Shown: piece by piece, positions 26,741-35,487 of the stretch
How positions within the stretch are numbered: the stretch's first letter is position 1
Layout of the letters: every line of letters starts with the position of its first letter
NCBI RefSeq assembly: GCF_004570345.1
Contig: NZ_SPQM01000003.1
Location: forward strand, 1 to 64,000
Direction of reading: 5' to 3'
Source of the DNA: Blastococcus sp. CT_GayMR20
Lineage (GTDB): Bacteria > Actinomycetota > Actinomycetes > Mycobacteriales > Geodermatophilaceae
DNA length: 64,000 nucleotides
Notes under the pieces: generated by a model
What the model was told of the DNA's origin: nothing
Databases searched by the model: none
What the model saw: the letters and a program-made list of their open reading frames with translations, nothing else
Position numbers and translations under genes: made by a program

Positions 26741-26901
26741 ATGACTCGGAAGCCACTGCGGTGCCGGTTCGGTTTCACTCCTACGTCCGCCGACCCGCGA
26801 CCCGCGAGGGGCCCTCGAGTCCGGACGACAAGATCTGCCGGCGGTGCGGGAAGCGCACCGGCACCCCGTTCGGGAACGCGCCGTGGGTCCTCCCCGGGTG
26901 A
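26741..26901 (+). pseudogene. frameshifted small zinc-ribbon-like protein
   Basis: The frame opened by the ATG reads MTRKPLRCRFGF. The sequence that should follow (HSYVRRPATREGPSSPDDKI, then CRRCGKRTG, ending at TGA 26901) lies in another frame. Adding one C at about 26777 joins them into a 53-residue protein of the small actinobacterial C-x(n)-CxxC type. TAGCGT at 26729-26734 lies exactly 12 nt before the ATG, a leaderless promoter layout. Either a real one-base deletion or a sequencing error. Confidence 0.5.
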
Positions 26902-26973
26902 CGTGAGAGGGCCCGGTCTGCTCGGGGGCTCGTCGAGCTGGCGACGTCCGGCCGGCTGATCCCGGACGACAGC

Positions 26974-27007
26974 GAACCGCCCCCGACCTTCCGGTCCGGG
27001 GCGGTTC
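26974..27007. terminator. terminator of ssrA
   Basis: GAACCGCCCC (26974-26983) pairs with GGGGCGGTTC (26998-27007), and GACC/GGTC continues the stem after one mismatch. It begins 17 bp beyond the tmRNA 3' end and could also stop rightward transcription. Confidence 0.75.
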
Positions 27008-27023
27008 GTCGTCCTGCGAGGGG

Positions 27024-27399
27024 TGGTGGAGGTGGCGGGAATCGAACCCGCGTCCTTCGACGCATCACCAGGGCTTCTCCGAGCGCAGTCCGCGTTGCCT
27101 CTGCTCGACCCCACCGATCATGCAGACGAGTCGGTGTGACGGGCCCAGTCACTGTTGGATGTCCCGCGCCTACCCGTGACCGGTAGGCGCAGTGAGTCAT
27201 CTAGCTGATGCCAGGATCCGGGCCGATGACGAACCCGGGCTGACAGACTCGCCTAGCTGCCGTCAGGCAGCGAGAGCGAAGTCGCGCTGATCAGAGTCGG
27301 CGCTTGTGTTTTTTGCAACGGATGGTTAACGAGCTCATCGTTGCCTTCCTCGGCTCGCTTCCCCTGGTCACCCGACCGAAGTCGAGACCATTCACCCCC
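27024..27399 (-). ncRNA. ssrA: tmRNA (transfer-messenger RNA)
   Basis: The 3' end reads GCGGGTTCGATTCCCGC (T-arm) then CACCTCC and ACCA. The 5' end GGGGGTG pairs with CACCTCC to form the acceptor stem. The tag frame (27316 down to 27263) encodes AKNTSADSDQRDFALAA and TGA, a typical actinobacterial proteolysis tag. The RNA rescues stalled ribosomes together with SmpB, whose gene lies about 7.5 kb away at 34889-35365. A strong hairpin terminator follows. Confidence 0.97.
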
Positions 27400-27638
27400 T
27401 GTGTAGTTGTGCAGAAAGCGTAACGGCTGCGTCCAGCGCTGTGTTCCCCCGCACGGGGGTGTCCCCCGGTCAGCGCACGCGGTGCAGCCACCAGCGCTGC
27501 CACGGCGTCTCCACCGCGCGCGTGGTGCTCCCGGCGCGCCCACGTCACCGCCTCGCGCGGCGACAGACCGGTGCGGCCAGGCCGGCCCGGGCCGGGTGCC
27601 ACCACGAGAGCGCGAGGGGTGGGGGCAGGGGCGTCCTT

Positions 27639-28778
27639 CTAGATCCAGTCGCGTCGCTTGAACACCAGGTACAGCGTCAGGCTGACCCCGAGCATCAGCA
27701 GCAGGGCCAGCGGATAGCCGAACTGCCAGCCCAGCTCGGGCATCTCGTCGAAGTTCATCCCGTAGACCGTGCCGACCAGGGTCGGCGCGAACAGGATGGC
27801 CGCCCACGCCGAGATCTTCTTGACCTCCTCGCCCTGCGCGATCGAGGCCTCCGTGAGCTCCCGGATCTCCTCGTTCTGCCGCTGCGCGACCAGCGTCGCG
27901 TTCACGGTGAGGATGTCCCGCAGTTGCAGCCGGAACGCCTCCGCCCGCTCGTTGACCTGGGTGACGTGGTCGGCGACGTCGCGCAGGTAACTGCGCAGCT
28001 CCTCGTCGACGCCGTACTTGTCGAAGCCGGCGGTGATCGCGGCGAGGATCCCGGTCAGCGGCACCGAGGCCCGCTGGAACTCGAGGACCTCCTGCGACAG
28101 CTCGTAGATGCGCCGCGAGACGCCCGGGTCACCGCGGAAGACCTCGGTCTCGATCTCGTCGATGTCGGTGGCCAGCCCGTCGACGACCGGCCGGTACCCG
28201 TCGACGACGGCATCGAGCGTCGCGTAGAGCACCGCCTCGCTGCCCTTGGCCAGCAGCGCCGGCTCGCTCTCCAGCCGGCGCCGCACCCGCGAGAGGTCCG
28301 GCGACTCGCTGTGCCGGACGGTGATCGCGAAGTCCGCGCCCAGGAACAGGTGCAGCTCCCCGAACTCGACCTCCTCGACGGCGTCGAGGTACCGGGCCGC
28401 CTTGAGGACGACGAACAGCGTGTTGCCGTACCGCTCCAACTTGGGCCGCTGGTGCGCCTTGATCGCGTCCTCGACGGCGAGCTCCGGCAGATCGTAGAGC
28501 TCGGCCAATTCGCCGAGCTCACCCGGTTCCGGGCGGTAGAGCCCCAACCAGGCGAGGCGGTCCTCGCCGGCGGCCAGCTCCTCGCGGCTCTCGGCCGCGG
28601 TCTCGGGGGTCGCCACCCGTCGGCCCTCGGAGTAGACGGCGTTGTCGACCACGCGCGACCGGCCCGCCGGGGACGGCGGCTGGCTCACCCGGGTCACCGG
28701 GGTACGGGCGTCCACCCGCACCGGACGGCGGGCGAGCGTGGTGAGGGCGGTCAGCGGCGCGAGGCGGCGCTCGGTCAT
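27639..28778 (-). CDS. corA: CorA-family magnesium/cobalt transporter
   Basis: A 379-residue protein with a long soluble, mostly helical N-terminal domain and two C-terminal membrane helices. The pore signature YGMNF lies after TM1, followed by the MPEL-type loop (DEMPELGW), and the C-terminus ends in basic residues (FKRRDWI). CorA forms a homopentameric Mg2+ channel. The ATG at 28778 has GGGAG 7 nt upstream; a longer in-frame extension is poor in coding character. It is followed downstream by ssrA. Confidence 0.93.
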   Translation of the reverse strand: MTERRLAPLTALTTLARRPVRVDARTPVTRVSQPPSPAGRSRVVDNAVYSEGRRVATPETAAESREELAAGEDRLAWLGLYRPEPGELGELAELYDLPELAVEDAIKAHQRPKLERYGNTLFVVLKAARYLDAVEEVEFGELHLFLGADFAITVRHSESPDLSRVRRRLESEPALLAKGSEAVLYATLDAVVDGYRPVVDGLATDIDEIETEVFRGDPGVSRRIYELSQEVLEFQRASVPLTGILAAITAGFDKYGVDEELRSYLRDVADHVTQVNERAEAFRLQLRDILTVNATLVAQRQNEEIRELTEASIAQGEEVKKISAWAAILFAPTLVGTVYGMNFDEMPELGWQFGYPLALLLMLGVSLTLYLVFKRRDWI

Positions 28779-29003
28779 GACGGACTCCCGGAGGGCAGGG
28801 ACGACGAGGGACACCGGGAGGTCCTCGCACGACGCCGTCCGGTCGGGGGCGGGCGCTAGGCGGGGAGGACCTCGGGATCGGTACTCGGAGGTTCGCTGCG
28901 CATGCGTCGCTCCCTCCCGTCGGGGCCGCCCTCCGTCGAGGAGGCCGTCGTCCATCGTGTCATGAGCTGTCCAGCCGGCGTCGCCCGTCCGGGTGACCGG
29001 GCC

Positions 29004-30626
29004 TCAGCCGACCGATCCCAGCACCAGCTCCACCATGACCGGCAGCAGCAGCACGATCAGCAGGGCACCGAGGACGTCGAACGAGATGCCGGAACGGATC
29101 ATCTTGGTGATCGGCACGACACCCGAGCCGTACACGATCGCGTTCTGGGGCGTCGACACCGGCAGCATGAAGCCGAACGACGCGGCGAAGGTGGCCGCGA
29201 GCGCCGGGACGAACGGGTTGATGCCGGCGGCCATCGCCACCGGGATGATGATCGGCACCACGACGGCCGCGGAGGCGGTGTTGCTGGTCGTCTCGCTGAT
29301 GATGATCGCGAGTATCACCGCGAAGATCGTGATCGCGAAGGTGCTGCTCAGTCCCAGCGTGTCCGCCGACGCCGTCCCGATCGTCTCGGCCAGGCCGGTG
29401 CTGGCCAGCAGCGAGCCGAAGATGATGCCGGTGCCGAACAGCAGGATCGTGCCCCAGTCGATCTTCGCCGCGTCGCTCCAGTTGAGCGTGAACTCCCGGT
29501 TCTTCCAGTCCGTCGGCAGCAGGAAGAGGAGCGAGGCGCCGACGACGGCGATGATGCCCTCGTCCATCCGGTCGCTGATCGTGGTGTAGAGGTCGGACTC
29601 CGTGCCGGCGGTGAGCGCGATGATGCCGGGGAAGATCCAGCAGAACACGGTGATCCCGAACGCGATGAGGGTGTTCTTCTCGGCGCGGGAGAAGCTCCCG
29701 AGCTCGGCCCGCTCCTTCTGCACGTACTCGCTGACGCCCTCGATGCGCTTGATCTCCGGCTTGTTGAGCAGCAGGAGCACCACGATCAGCGCGACGAACA
29801 TCAGGGCGCAGATCGGCAGCGCCATGAGCATCCAGTCGAGGAAGCCGATCCGCTCCCCGGTCGCCTCCTCGATGAGCCCGCGGCCGATCAGGTTGGGTGG
29901 CGTGCCGACCGGTGTCAGCAGACCGCCGACGCTCGCCCCGTAGGCGAGCATGAGCATCAGCGCGGCGCCGACCCGCAGCCGCAGCGGGTCGAAGTCCGGC
30001 TTCACCAGCTCCTTGTCCTGCAGGAGCTTGGCGATGACCGAGAGGATGCCGAGCGCGGTGGGCAGCAGCATGGCGACGGTGGCGGTGTTGCTGACGAAGG
30101 CCGAGAGCAGGCAGGTGATCGCACCGAAGGCGATGATCGTGCGGTACGTCGAGGTGCCCACCCACTTCAGCGAGAGCACGAACATCGCGAAGCGACGGGC
30201 CAGGCCGTGCTTGAGCATCGCCATGGCGAGGATGAACGCGCCGATGAAGGTGAAGATCGTCGGGGAGCCGAACGGAGCCAGCGCGTCGTCGGACGGGACG
30301 ACGCCCAGGATGACGATCGCCGCGACGCCGATGAGGCCGCCGATCGGGATCGGCACCGGCTCGGTGATCCACAGGACGATGACGCCGAGCAGGACCGCGG
30401 CGAGCAGGTGCTGGTCCCGGGGCAGGTCGATGGGCAGCAACGCGAAGACGATCGTGACCACCGGGGCCAGGAAGAGCCCGACGGTCCGGCGCCCCTTCTC
30501 GAAGCGCTCCTCGGCCGGGCTGAGCTCCTGCTCCCCCAGGCTCCGGTAGGTCGCGCTGCCGCGGAAGGCGGCGTCGACGTCGGTGCGCTGTACCTGCTCC
30601 CCCGATGCCCGCTCCGTTGCGGTCAT
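29004..30626 (-). CDS. DASS-family (SLC13-like) dicarboxylate/sulfate:sodium symporter
   Basis: A 540-residue protein with about 12-14 membrane segments. The two Ser-Asn-Thr signatures of the DASS family are present: SNTATVAML in the first half and TSNTASAAVVVP in the second. Also present is GTPPNLIG, a conserved loop. It should couple Na+ to uptake of C4-dicarboxylates, citrate or sulfate. The substrate cannot be fixed from sequence. A 40-residue soluble N-terminal extension precedes TM1. It lies alone, 49 bp from the next co-directional gene upstream. Confidence 0.9.
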   Translation of the reverse strand: MTATERASGEQVQRTDVDAAFRGSATYRSLGEQELSPAEERFEKGRRTVGLFLAPVVTIVFALLPIDLPRDQHLLAAVLLGVIVLWITEPVPIPIGGLIGVAAIVILGVVPSDDALAPFGSPTIFTFIGAFILAMAMLKHGLARRFAMFVLSLKWVGTSTYRTIIAFGAITCLLSAFVSNTATVAMLLPTALGILSVIAKLLQDKELVKPDFDPLRLRVGAALMLMLAYGASVGGLLTPVGTPPNLIGRGLIEEATGERIGFLDWMLMALPICALMFVALIVVLLLLNKPEIKRIEGVSEYVQKERAELGSFSRAEKNTLIAFGITVFCWIFPGIIALTAGTESDLYTTISDRMDEGIIAVVGASLLFLLPTDWKNREFTLNWSDAAKIDWGTILLFGTGIIFGSLLASTGLAETIGTASADTLGLSSTFAITIFAVILAIIISETTSNTASAAVVVPIIIPVAMAAGINPFVPALAATFAASFGFMLPVSTPQNAIVYGSGVVPITKMIRSGISFDVLGALLIVLLLPVMVELVLGSVG

Positions 30627-30675
30627 GGCACCTCCCGTGACGGGTCGTTTCCCGGACCCTAAAGGAAGGACCTCG

Positions 30676-31557
30676 TCAGCTCCCGGCGAAGATCCCTGCC
30701 CCGAACGCGCCGGACGCGACCAGCCGGCGGGACAGACCCTTGCCCAGCTCGACGACCCGCGCGGTGCGCTCGGGTCCGAGCAGCAGCCACGGATCGGCCG
30801 ACAGCGCGTCGGTCTGCGTCTCGATGTGTGCCCGCAGGCTCGTGCCGTCGTCGGTCAGCCCTGCGTCGTCCAGGAGACCCCGGTCGGCGAGCGCGGCGCA
30901 GGCCGCGGCCCACTCGTCCTCCTTCCAGCCGCGGGTCGCCCGGGCGGCCGGCTCGGTGAAGCCCCGGCCGGTGGCCGTGTGCGTGACGAGCGCCTCGAGA
31001 CCGGTGAGCCCGGCGTGCAGCAGGACGGCGATGTGACCGTCGCCCCGGTGCTCGCGCAGCAGGGTCGCCCCGTGCCAGAGCGCCAGCAGCGGCTCCTCGG
31101 GCCACGGCAGGTCCGCGTGGCCGGCGTAGAGCGCCCGGCCCTCCGGCGTCAGGACGGCGCACGCCTCGCGCAGCAGCTCGGCGAGCTCCGCCACCTCCGC
31201 CGACCCGGCGGCCTCGGCGCCGAGCAGCCTGGTGAGCGACGACCGGGCGATGTCGAGCCGCGCGGCGAGGATGTGCTCGGGTGACGCCAGGCTCCAGGCG
31301 CGCGGGATCATGTGCGCCACGAGGGACGGCGAGAAGTTGTAGAAGGTCGCGGTCACGACGCCCGCCCCGACGGCGCCCATCGGCGCCGCCCGCCCGGCGA
31401 AGTAGCTCATCCGGCCCGGCTTGAGCCCCAGGGCGCCCAGCTTCTCGTCGTGCTCCGGCGCGAAGTACATGTGTGAGTGCAGCGGCTCCACCGCACGGTG
31501 GGCGCGGGCCACCATCGCGGGCTCGAGCACGGACGATGGCTGATCGACACTGACCAT
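30676..31557 (-). CDS. SCO6745-family protein (function unknown)
   Basis: A 293-residue protein containing an N-terminal segment (ARAHRAVEPLHSHMYFAPE), then GRMSYFAGRAAPMGAVGAGVVTATFYNFSP and a C-terminal helical region with predicted winged-helix character (AALADRGLLDDAGLTDDGTSLRAHIE). This matches what is called the SCO6745 family in Streptomyces; no biochemical role is established to my knowledge. I prefer the ATG at 31557 over a GTG at 31566. The gene follows the GNAT gene by 10 bp and probably shares its transcript. Confidence 0.8.
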   Translation of the reverse strand: MVSVDQPSSVLEPAMVARAHRAVEPLHSHMYFAPEHDEKLGALGLKPGRMSYFAGRAAPMGAVGAGVVTATFYNFSPSLVAHMIPRAWSLASPEHILAARLDIARSSLTRLLGAEAAGSAEVAELAELLREACAVLTPEGRALYAGHADLPWPEEPLLALWHGATLLREHRGDGHIAVLLHAGLTGLEALVTHTATGRGFTEPAARATRGWKEDEWAAACAALADRGLLDDAGLTDDGTSLRAHIETQTDALSADPWLLLGPERTARVVELGKGLSRRLVASGAFGAGIFAGS

Positions 31558-31567
31558 GCGCCGCACC

Positions 31568-32575
31568 CTACTGAGCGCTGCCCGCCTCTTCCGGCGCGAG
31601 GTCTTGCGACCACGCCACCTGCGTCAGCACGGTGGAGAAGCCCAGGTTCTCGTAGAGGCGCAGCGCGCCGGTGACGTTCTCGGTGTCCACGCCGAGGCGG
31701 GCGCCGACGCAGCCGGCCCCGGCCGCGACCCGGAGCGCCTCGACGATGGCCGCCGTCGCCAGCCCACGGCCCCGGGCGTGCGGCAGGACGCCGATCTGGC
31801 CGAAGTACGTCTGCTGGCGCCCGGTCGCCTGGGTGTCGGCCTCGTACACGTAGGCCAGGACGTAGGCGAGCAGGACGTCGTCCTCGATCGCGAGCACCGA
31901 GAGGTCGGGCCGGAACGCGCGCTGCCCGGTGTACAGCGCCGTCCACGTGTCCGGGTCGCGTTCGGCCGAACCGTGGTGCTCGGCGAACGCGACGTTGTGC
32001 GCGCGCCGCACCTCGTCGTCGCGGTCCCACGCGAACGGGACGAGGTCGACCCCGTCGACGGCCCGCGCGGCAGGCAGGTCGGTCAGCCAACGCTCCATGT
32101 CCCGGAACCAGCGCTCGGCGGTCAGCCCTGCCCGGCGCGCCAGTCCCTCGAGGGACGGCATCGTCTCCACGACGTTGAGCACGAGCTTTCCCGGCGCCGA
32201 CGGCTGGCGCTCGACGTGGATCTCGGCCCCGCGCCGTAGCTCCCAGTCCAGCAGGATGCGACCCAGTCCGCGCCCGCGCAGATCAGGACGGACCCGCCCC
32301 TCGAGGTACACGCGGTAGGCGTCCCGGAACGTGGGCGGCGCGAAGGCCACGGCGAAACCGACCACCACGCCGGCGGCGTCGCAGACGGCGATGCCGTCCC
32401 GGCCCAGGTCGGCCTGCCAGCCGTCCCACCACTCGGTGAGGTCTTCGGGGGAGAAGTTCTCGTCGGTCCGGTCGACCTGCTCGGCCGCAGTGAGCAGCGC
32501 GGCGACGGGCACGGCGTCGTCGGCGCACATCGGCCGGACGGTCAGGCCCTCGGGTACCGCGGGAAGCTCGGCCAC
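31568..32575 (-). CDS. tandem GNAT-family N-acetyltransferase
   Basis: A 335-residue protein with two GNAT folds in tandem. The first has the acetyl-CoA loop VRPDLRGRGLGRILLDW (about 105-120) and the second VLPHARGRGLATAAIVEAL (about 260-280). The arrangement recalls MshD (mycothiol synthase), which also has two GNAT domains, but I cannot claim that activity. The GTG start is chosen because upstream in-frame sequence loses coding character. It is directly upstream of the SCO6745-family gene. Confidence 0.82.
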   Translation of the reverse strand: MAELPAVPEGLTVRPMCADDAVPVAALLTAAEQVDRTDENFSPEDLTEWWDGWQADLGRDGIAVCDAAGVVVGFAVAFAPPTFRDAYRVYLEGRVRPDLRGRGLGRILLDWELRRGAEIHVERQPSAPGKLVLNVVETMPSLEGLARRAGLTAERWFRDMERWLTDLPAARAVDGVDLVPFAWDRDDEVRRAHNVAFAEHHGSAERDPDTWTALYTGQRAFRPDLSVLAIEDDVLLAYVLAYVYEADTQATGRQQTYFGQIGVLPHARGRGLATAAIVEALRVAAGAGCVGARLGVDTENVTGALRLYENLGFSTVLTQVAWSQDLAPEEAGSAQ

Positions 32576-32618
32576 GGACGCCGAGGCTAGGCAGCGCAGG
32601 CGGTGACGGCCACCGAAT

Positions 32619-32996
32619 TCAGCGGCGCACGAACAGGCAGAAGGGGTGACCCGCAGGGTCGCGGTAGACGCGCACGATCTCGTCGTCGTCCTCGTGGCCA
32701 CCGGCGAGCGTGGCACCGGCGTCCTCGGCGACGGCGCACGCCCCCTCGAGATCGTCGACCAGGATGTCGAGGTGCAGCTGCATCTGCTGCGTGCCCGGCT
32801 CGGGCGGCCACACCGGTGGCTCGTGGTCGTTCTCCAGCTGGAAGGACAGCCCCGTGCTCCCGTCGGCCGGCCGCAGCGTCGCCCACTCGCCGGTGTCGTC
32901 CCGCAGCGGCCAGCCGAGCAGCCGCTGGTAGAAGCGGGCCAGTCCACGGGGGTCCGGCGTGCCGAGGACGGCGGCGGTCAGGGTGAAGCTGGGCAT
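32619..32996 (-). CDS. VOC-family (glyoxalase-like) protein
   Basis: A 125-residue protein with the paired beta-alpha-beta-beta-beta pattern of the vicinal oxygen chelate fold (LARFYQRLLGWPL, QLHLDILVDDLEGA, YRDPAGHPFCLFV). Potential metal ligands such as His in QLHLDI and the C-terminal Asp/His are present. Members include glyoxalases, dioxygenases and antibiotic-binding proteins. Its ATG overlaps the stop of the amidohydrolase gene (TGATG), so the two are coupled. Confidence 0.82.
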   Translation of the reverse strand: MPSFTLTAAVLGTPDPRGLARFYQRLLGWPLRDDTGEWATLRPADGSTGLSFQLENDHEPPVWPPEPGTQQMQLHLDILVDDLEGACAVAEDAGATLAGGHEDDDEIVRVYRDPAGHPFCLFVRR

Positions 32997-33892
32997 CAGG
33001 CCTCCAGGTCGAACAGCCGGGCGCCGTTCTCCCAGAGGACGGCGCGCAGCCACTCCTCCCCCAGCCCGAGCCGGTGCAGCGCCTGCAGCTGGTGGGCGTA
33101 CGGGTACGGGATGGACGGGAAGTCGCTGCCGAGGAGCACCTTGGCACGCAGGGCCGACAGTCGCGGCCGGTCCGCAGGGTCGAACGGCATCAGCCGCTCG
33201 GTGAAGTCGGTGGCGAACATCGTGGTGTCCAGGTGCACGCGCTCGTACCGCTCGGCCAGCTCGAGGAAGTCGCGGTACTCGGGCATGCCCAGGTGCGCGA
33301 CCACCAACTGCAGCCGCGGATACCTCTCGAGCAGCCCGGTCACCGGCTCGGGCCCGGTGTGCTCGCCCGCCAGCGGACCGGACCCGCAGTGGATGACCAC
33401 CGGTGTCCCGGCCTCCTCCAGGCCGGCCCAGACCTCGTCGAGCAACGGGTCGCGCGGGTCGAAGCGCCCCACCTGCACGTGCACCTTGAACACCCGCGTG
33501 CCGCCGGCCAGTGCCTCGGCGACGTACCCGGCGGCCTCCGGCTCGGGGTAGAAGGTCGCCGACCGCAGCACCCGCGGGTCGCGGCGTGCGAACGCGGCCG
33601 ACCACTCGTTCAGCCAGGCGGCCATGCCGGGCTTGTGCGGGTACGGCAACGTCGGGAAGGCGCGCACACCCAGCCGGTCGAGGACGGCGAGGCGTTCGTC
33701 CACCGGCAGCGCATAGGTGATCGGCCAGCCAGCGCCGTAGTGCGTCTCGGCCTGCGCGAAGTACTGCCAGACCTTGGCCTGCACCGGGTCGGGCAGGAAG
33801 TGCACGTGCACGTCGACCAGCCCGGGCAGCCCCAGCTCGCGCCAGTACCGCGGCACGTCGGCGTCGTCGGCCGGCGGGTGCAGCGAGGTCAT
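32996..33892 (-). CDS. amidohydrolase-family metal-dependent hydrolase
   Basis: A 298-residue TIM-barrel protein. The N-terminal metal motif is LVDVHVHFLPD (HxH), a barrel strand carries VVIHCGSGPL, then VVAHLGMPEY, and the C-terminal Asp is in LLGSDFPSIPY. This order is that of the amidohydrolase_2 (ACMSD-like) family, which hydrolyses or decarboxylates aromatic or lactone substrates. The substrate is unknown. The stop overlaps the ATG of the VOC gene. Confidence 0.85.
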   Translation of the reverse strand: MTSLHPPADDADVPRYWRELGLPGLVDVHVHFLPDPVQAKVWQYFAQAETHYGAGWPITYALPVDERLAVLDRLGVRAFPTLPYPHKPGMAAWLNEWSAAFARRDPRVLRSATFYPEPEAAGYVAEALAGGTRVFKVHVQVGRFDPRDPLLDEVWAGLEEAGTPVVIHCGSGPLAGEHTGPEPVTGLLERYPRLQLVVAHLGMPEYRDFLELAERYERVHLDTTMFATDFTERLMPFDPADRPRLSALRAKVLLGSDFPSIPYPYAHQLQALHRLGLGEEWLRAVLWENGARLFDLEA

Positions 33893-33968
33893 TGCTCGGC
33901 TCCGCCCTCGTTCCGCTCCTCGGTCGCTGGCGCTCCCTGCGGTGCTCGCTCGGGCGTCGCTCTCGCGG
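33893..33968. repeat. intergenic element of CTCG/GCTC-rich low complexity
   Basis: This 76-bp gap holds short alternations such as GCTCGGCTCCGCCCTCG and GGTCGCTGGCGCTCCCTGCGG, unlike nearby gaps. It resembles small dispersed intergenic repeats of high-GC actinobacteria, but only one copy is visible here, so the call is tentative. Confidence 0.25.
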
Positions 33969-34892
33969 TCATCGGAGCGTGACGACGACCTTGCCCCGCA
34001 CGTGCCCGCCGGACACCAGCCGCTGGGCCTCGGCGACCAGTTCCAGCGGGAACGCCTTGGCGATCGGCACCCGCAGCTGGCCGGCGTCGGCCATCCGGCC
34101 CAGTTCCTCGAGGTCGTGCTGCTCGGGCCGGACGAACACGTAGCGGCCGCCGAGGTCGCGGACCGAGGGGTCGACGACGCTCACGATCCGGGAGGGGTTG
34201 CGGACCTGCTTCGGGGAGTCGGCCAGCGTCTCCCCGCCGACCAGGTCGAGGACGGCGTCGGCCGGCTCCGACAGCTGCTCGCTGATCGGGCCGGCGGAGT
34301 AGTCGAGGACCTCGGCCGCACCGGCGTCCCGCAGGAAGCCGTGGTTCCTCGGGCTGGCCGTGCCGATCACGTGGGCGCCCAGCGCCACGGCGATCTGGAC
34401 GGCAGTGAAGCCGACGCCGCCCGCCGCCCGGTGGACGAGGACGCGGTCACCCTCGCCCACGTCGAGGGCCTCGGTGAGCGCCTGGTACGCGGTCAGCCCG
34501 GCGAGCGGCAGCGCCCCGGCCTCGGCGAACGACAGCGACTCCGGCTTGTGCCACAGGCAGCGCTGCGGGGCGGGCACGAGCTCGGCCATGGTCCCCCACT
34601 GGACGTCGTCCCGGCGGACGTAGCCGAACACCTCGTCGCCGGCGGCGAGGCCGGTCACCGCGGGACCGGCGGCCTCGACGACCCCGGACACGTCCCACCC
34701 CGGGACGATCGGGAAGTGGTGCGGGTACGCGCCGGCGAGGTGGCCCTCGCGGATCGCCATGTCGACCGGGTTCACACCCGCGGCGTGCACGCGGACGAGG
34801 ACGGTGTCCGGGCCGACCGGGGGCTCGGGCAGGTCGTCGCGCAGCTGCAGGACGCTCTCGTCGCCGAACCGGTCGTAGGCGATACCCCTCAA
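33969..34892 (-). CDS. NADPH:quinone-reductase-like zinc-free alcohol dehydrogenase (MDR family)
   Basis: A 307-residue medium-chain dehydrogenase/reductase. The N-terminal GroES-like domain includes [18 protein letters not shown] and [13 protein letters not shown]. The Rossmann domain has [15 protein letters not shown] (AAGGVG nucleotide motif). Structural-zinc cysteines are absent, placing it with quinone oxidoreductases. The start is a TTG whose last bases form the SmpB stop (TTGA at 34889-34892), so translation is coupled to smpB. No ATG occurs early enough to include the first strand. Confidence 0.85.
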   Translation of the reverse strand: MRGIAYDRFGDESVLQLRDDLPEPPVGPDTVLVRVHAAGVNPVDMAIREGHLAGAYPHHFPIVPGWDVSGVVEAAGPAVTGLAAGDEVFGYVRRDDVQWGTMAELVPAPQRCLWHKPESLSFAEAGALPLAGLTAYQALTEALDVGEGDRVLVHRAAGGVGFTAVQIAVALGAHVIGTASPRNHGFLRDAGAAEVLDYSAGPISEQLSEPADAVLDLVGGETLADSPKQVRNPSRIVSVVDPSVRDLGGRYVFVRPEQHDLEELGRMADAGQLRVPIAKAFPLELVAEAQRLVSGGHVRGKVVVTLR

Positions 34893-35365
34893 CGGCGTCC
34901 CTTCACGTACCGCCCGAAGGCCTTCTGGATCTCGCGGCGGGAGTCCCGCTCGGCGAGGTCGTGCCGCTTGTCGTAGGACTTCTTGCCCTTCGCGAGGGCG
35001 AGCGTCGCCTTGACCTTGCCGTCCTTGAAGTACAGGTCGAGCGGGACGAGCGTGAGCCCGCCTTCCTTGATCTTGCTGACCAGCTTGTCGATCTCGCTGC
35101 GGTGCATGAGCACCTTGCGCTTGCGGCGCGGGGCGTGGTTGGTCCACGTGCCCTGTACGTACTCGGGGATGTGGACGTGCTGCAGCCACACCTCCCCGTC
35201 GTCGATCGAGGCGAACCCGTCGACGAGGGAGGCACGGCCGGCACGAAGGCTCTTGACCTCGGTGCCGGTCAGCGCGAGGCCGACCTCGTAGGTGTCGAGG
35301 ATGGAGTAGTCGTGCCGCGCCTTCTTGTTCTGGGCGATGAACTTCCGCCCCTGTTCCCGCGGCAT
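34889..35365 (-). CDS. smpB: SsrA-binding protein SmpB
   Basis: A 158-residue protein, the usual length. It starts [22 protein letters not shown], continues [21 protein letters not shown] and ends in the basic, initially disordered tail with [19 protein letters not shown]. It binds tmRNA and carries it to stalled ribosomes. TAGCCT (35377 down to 35372) is exactly 12 nt before the ATG, so the mRNA is probably leaderless. It lies downstream of prfB-ftsE-ftsX, the standard actinobacterial order. Confidence 0.97.
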   Translation of the reverse strand: MPREQGRKFIAQNKKARHDYSILDTYEVGLALTGTEVKSLRAGRASLVDGFASIDDGEVWLQHVHIPEYVQGTWTNHAPRRKRKVLMHRSEIDKLVSKIKEGGLTLVPLDLYFKDGKVKATLALAKGKKSYDKRHDLAERDSRREIQKAFGRYVKGRR

Positions 35366-35371
35366 GCCTCA

Positions 35372-35377
35372 AGGCTA
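35372..35377 (-). promoter_or_regulatory. -10 hexamer of smpB, leaderless layout
   Basis: TAGCCT on the minus strand is separated from the ATG by six bases (TGAGGC), which places the expected transcription start at or next to the start codon. There is no Shine-Dalgarno sequence in this space. Confidence 0.5.
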
Positions 35378-35487
35378 CCGGGGAGCGCGATCTTGCCTTC
35401 GGAACACCGCGAGATCGGCGATGTGGTCGCCAAGAGGCGCAGGAAGCGACCAGATCGCCGATCTCGGTGGGAAGAGCAGGGGCCGAA

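Noticed and set aside
27024..27120. tRNA gene at GTTCGATTCCCGC
   Set aside because: The T-arm belongs to tmRNA; a tag frame and a distant 5' acceptor strand are present, and no anticodon arm is found.
29004..30662. Long rightward frame opposite the DASS transporter
   Set aside because: It is a low-complexity His/Asp/Arg-rich shadow of a hydrophobic protein; the leftward frame has SNT motifs and membrane helices.
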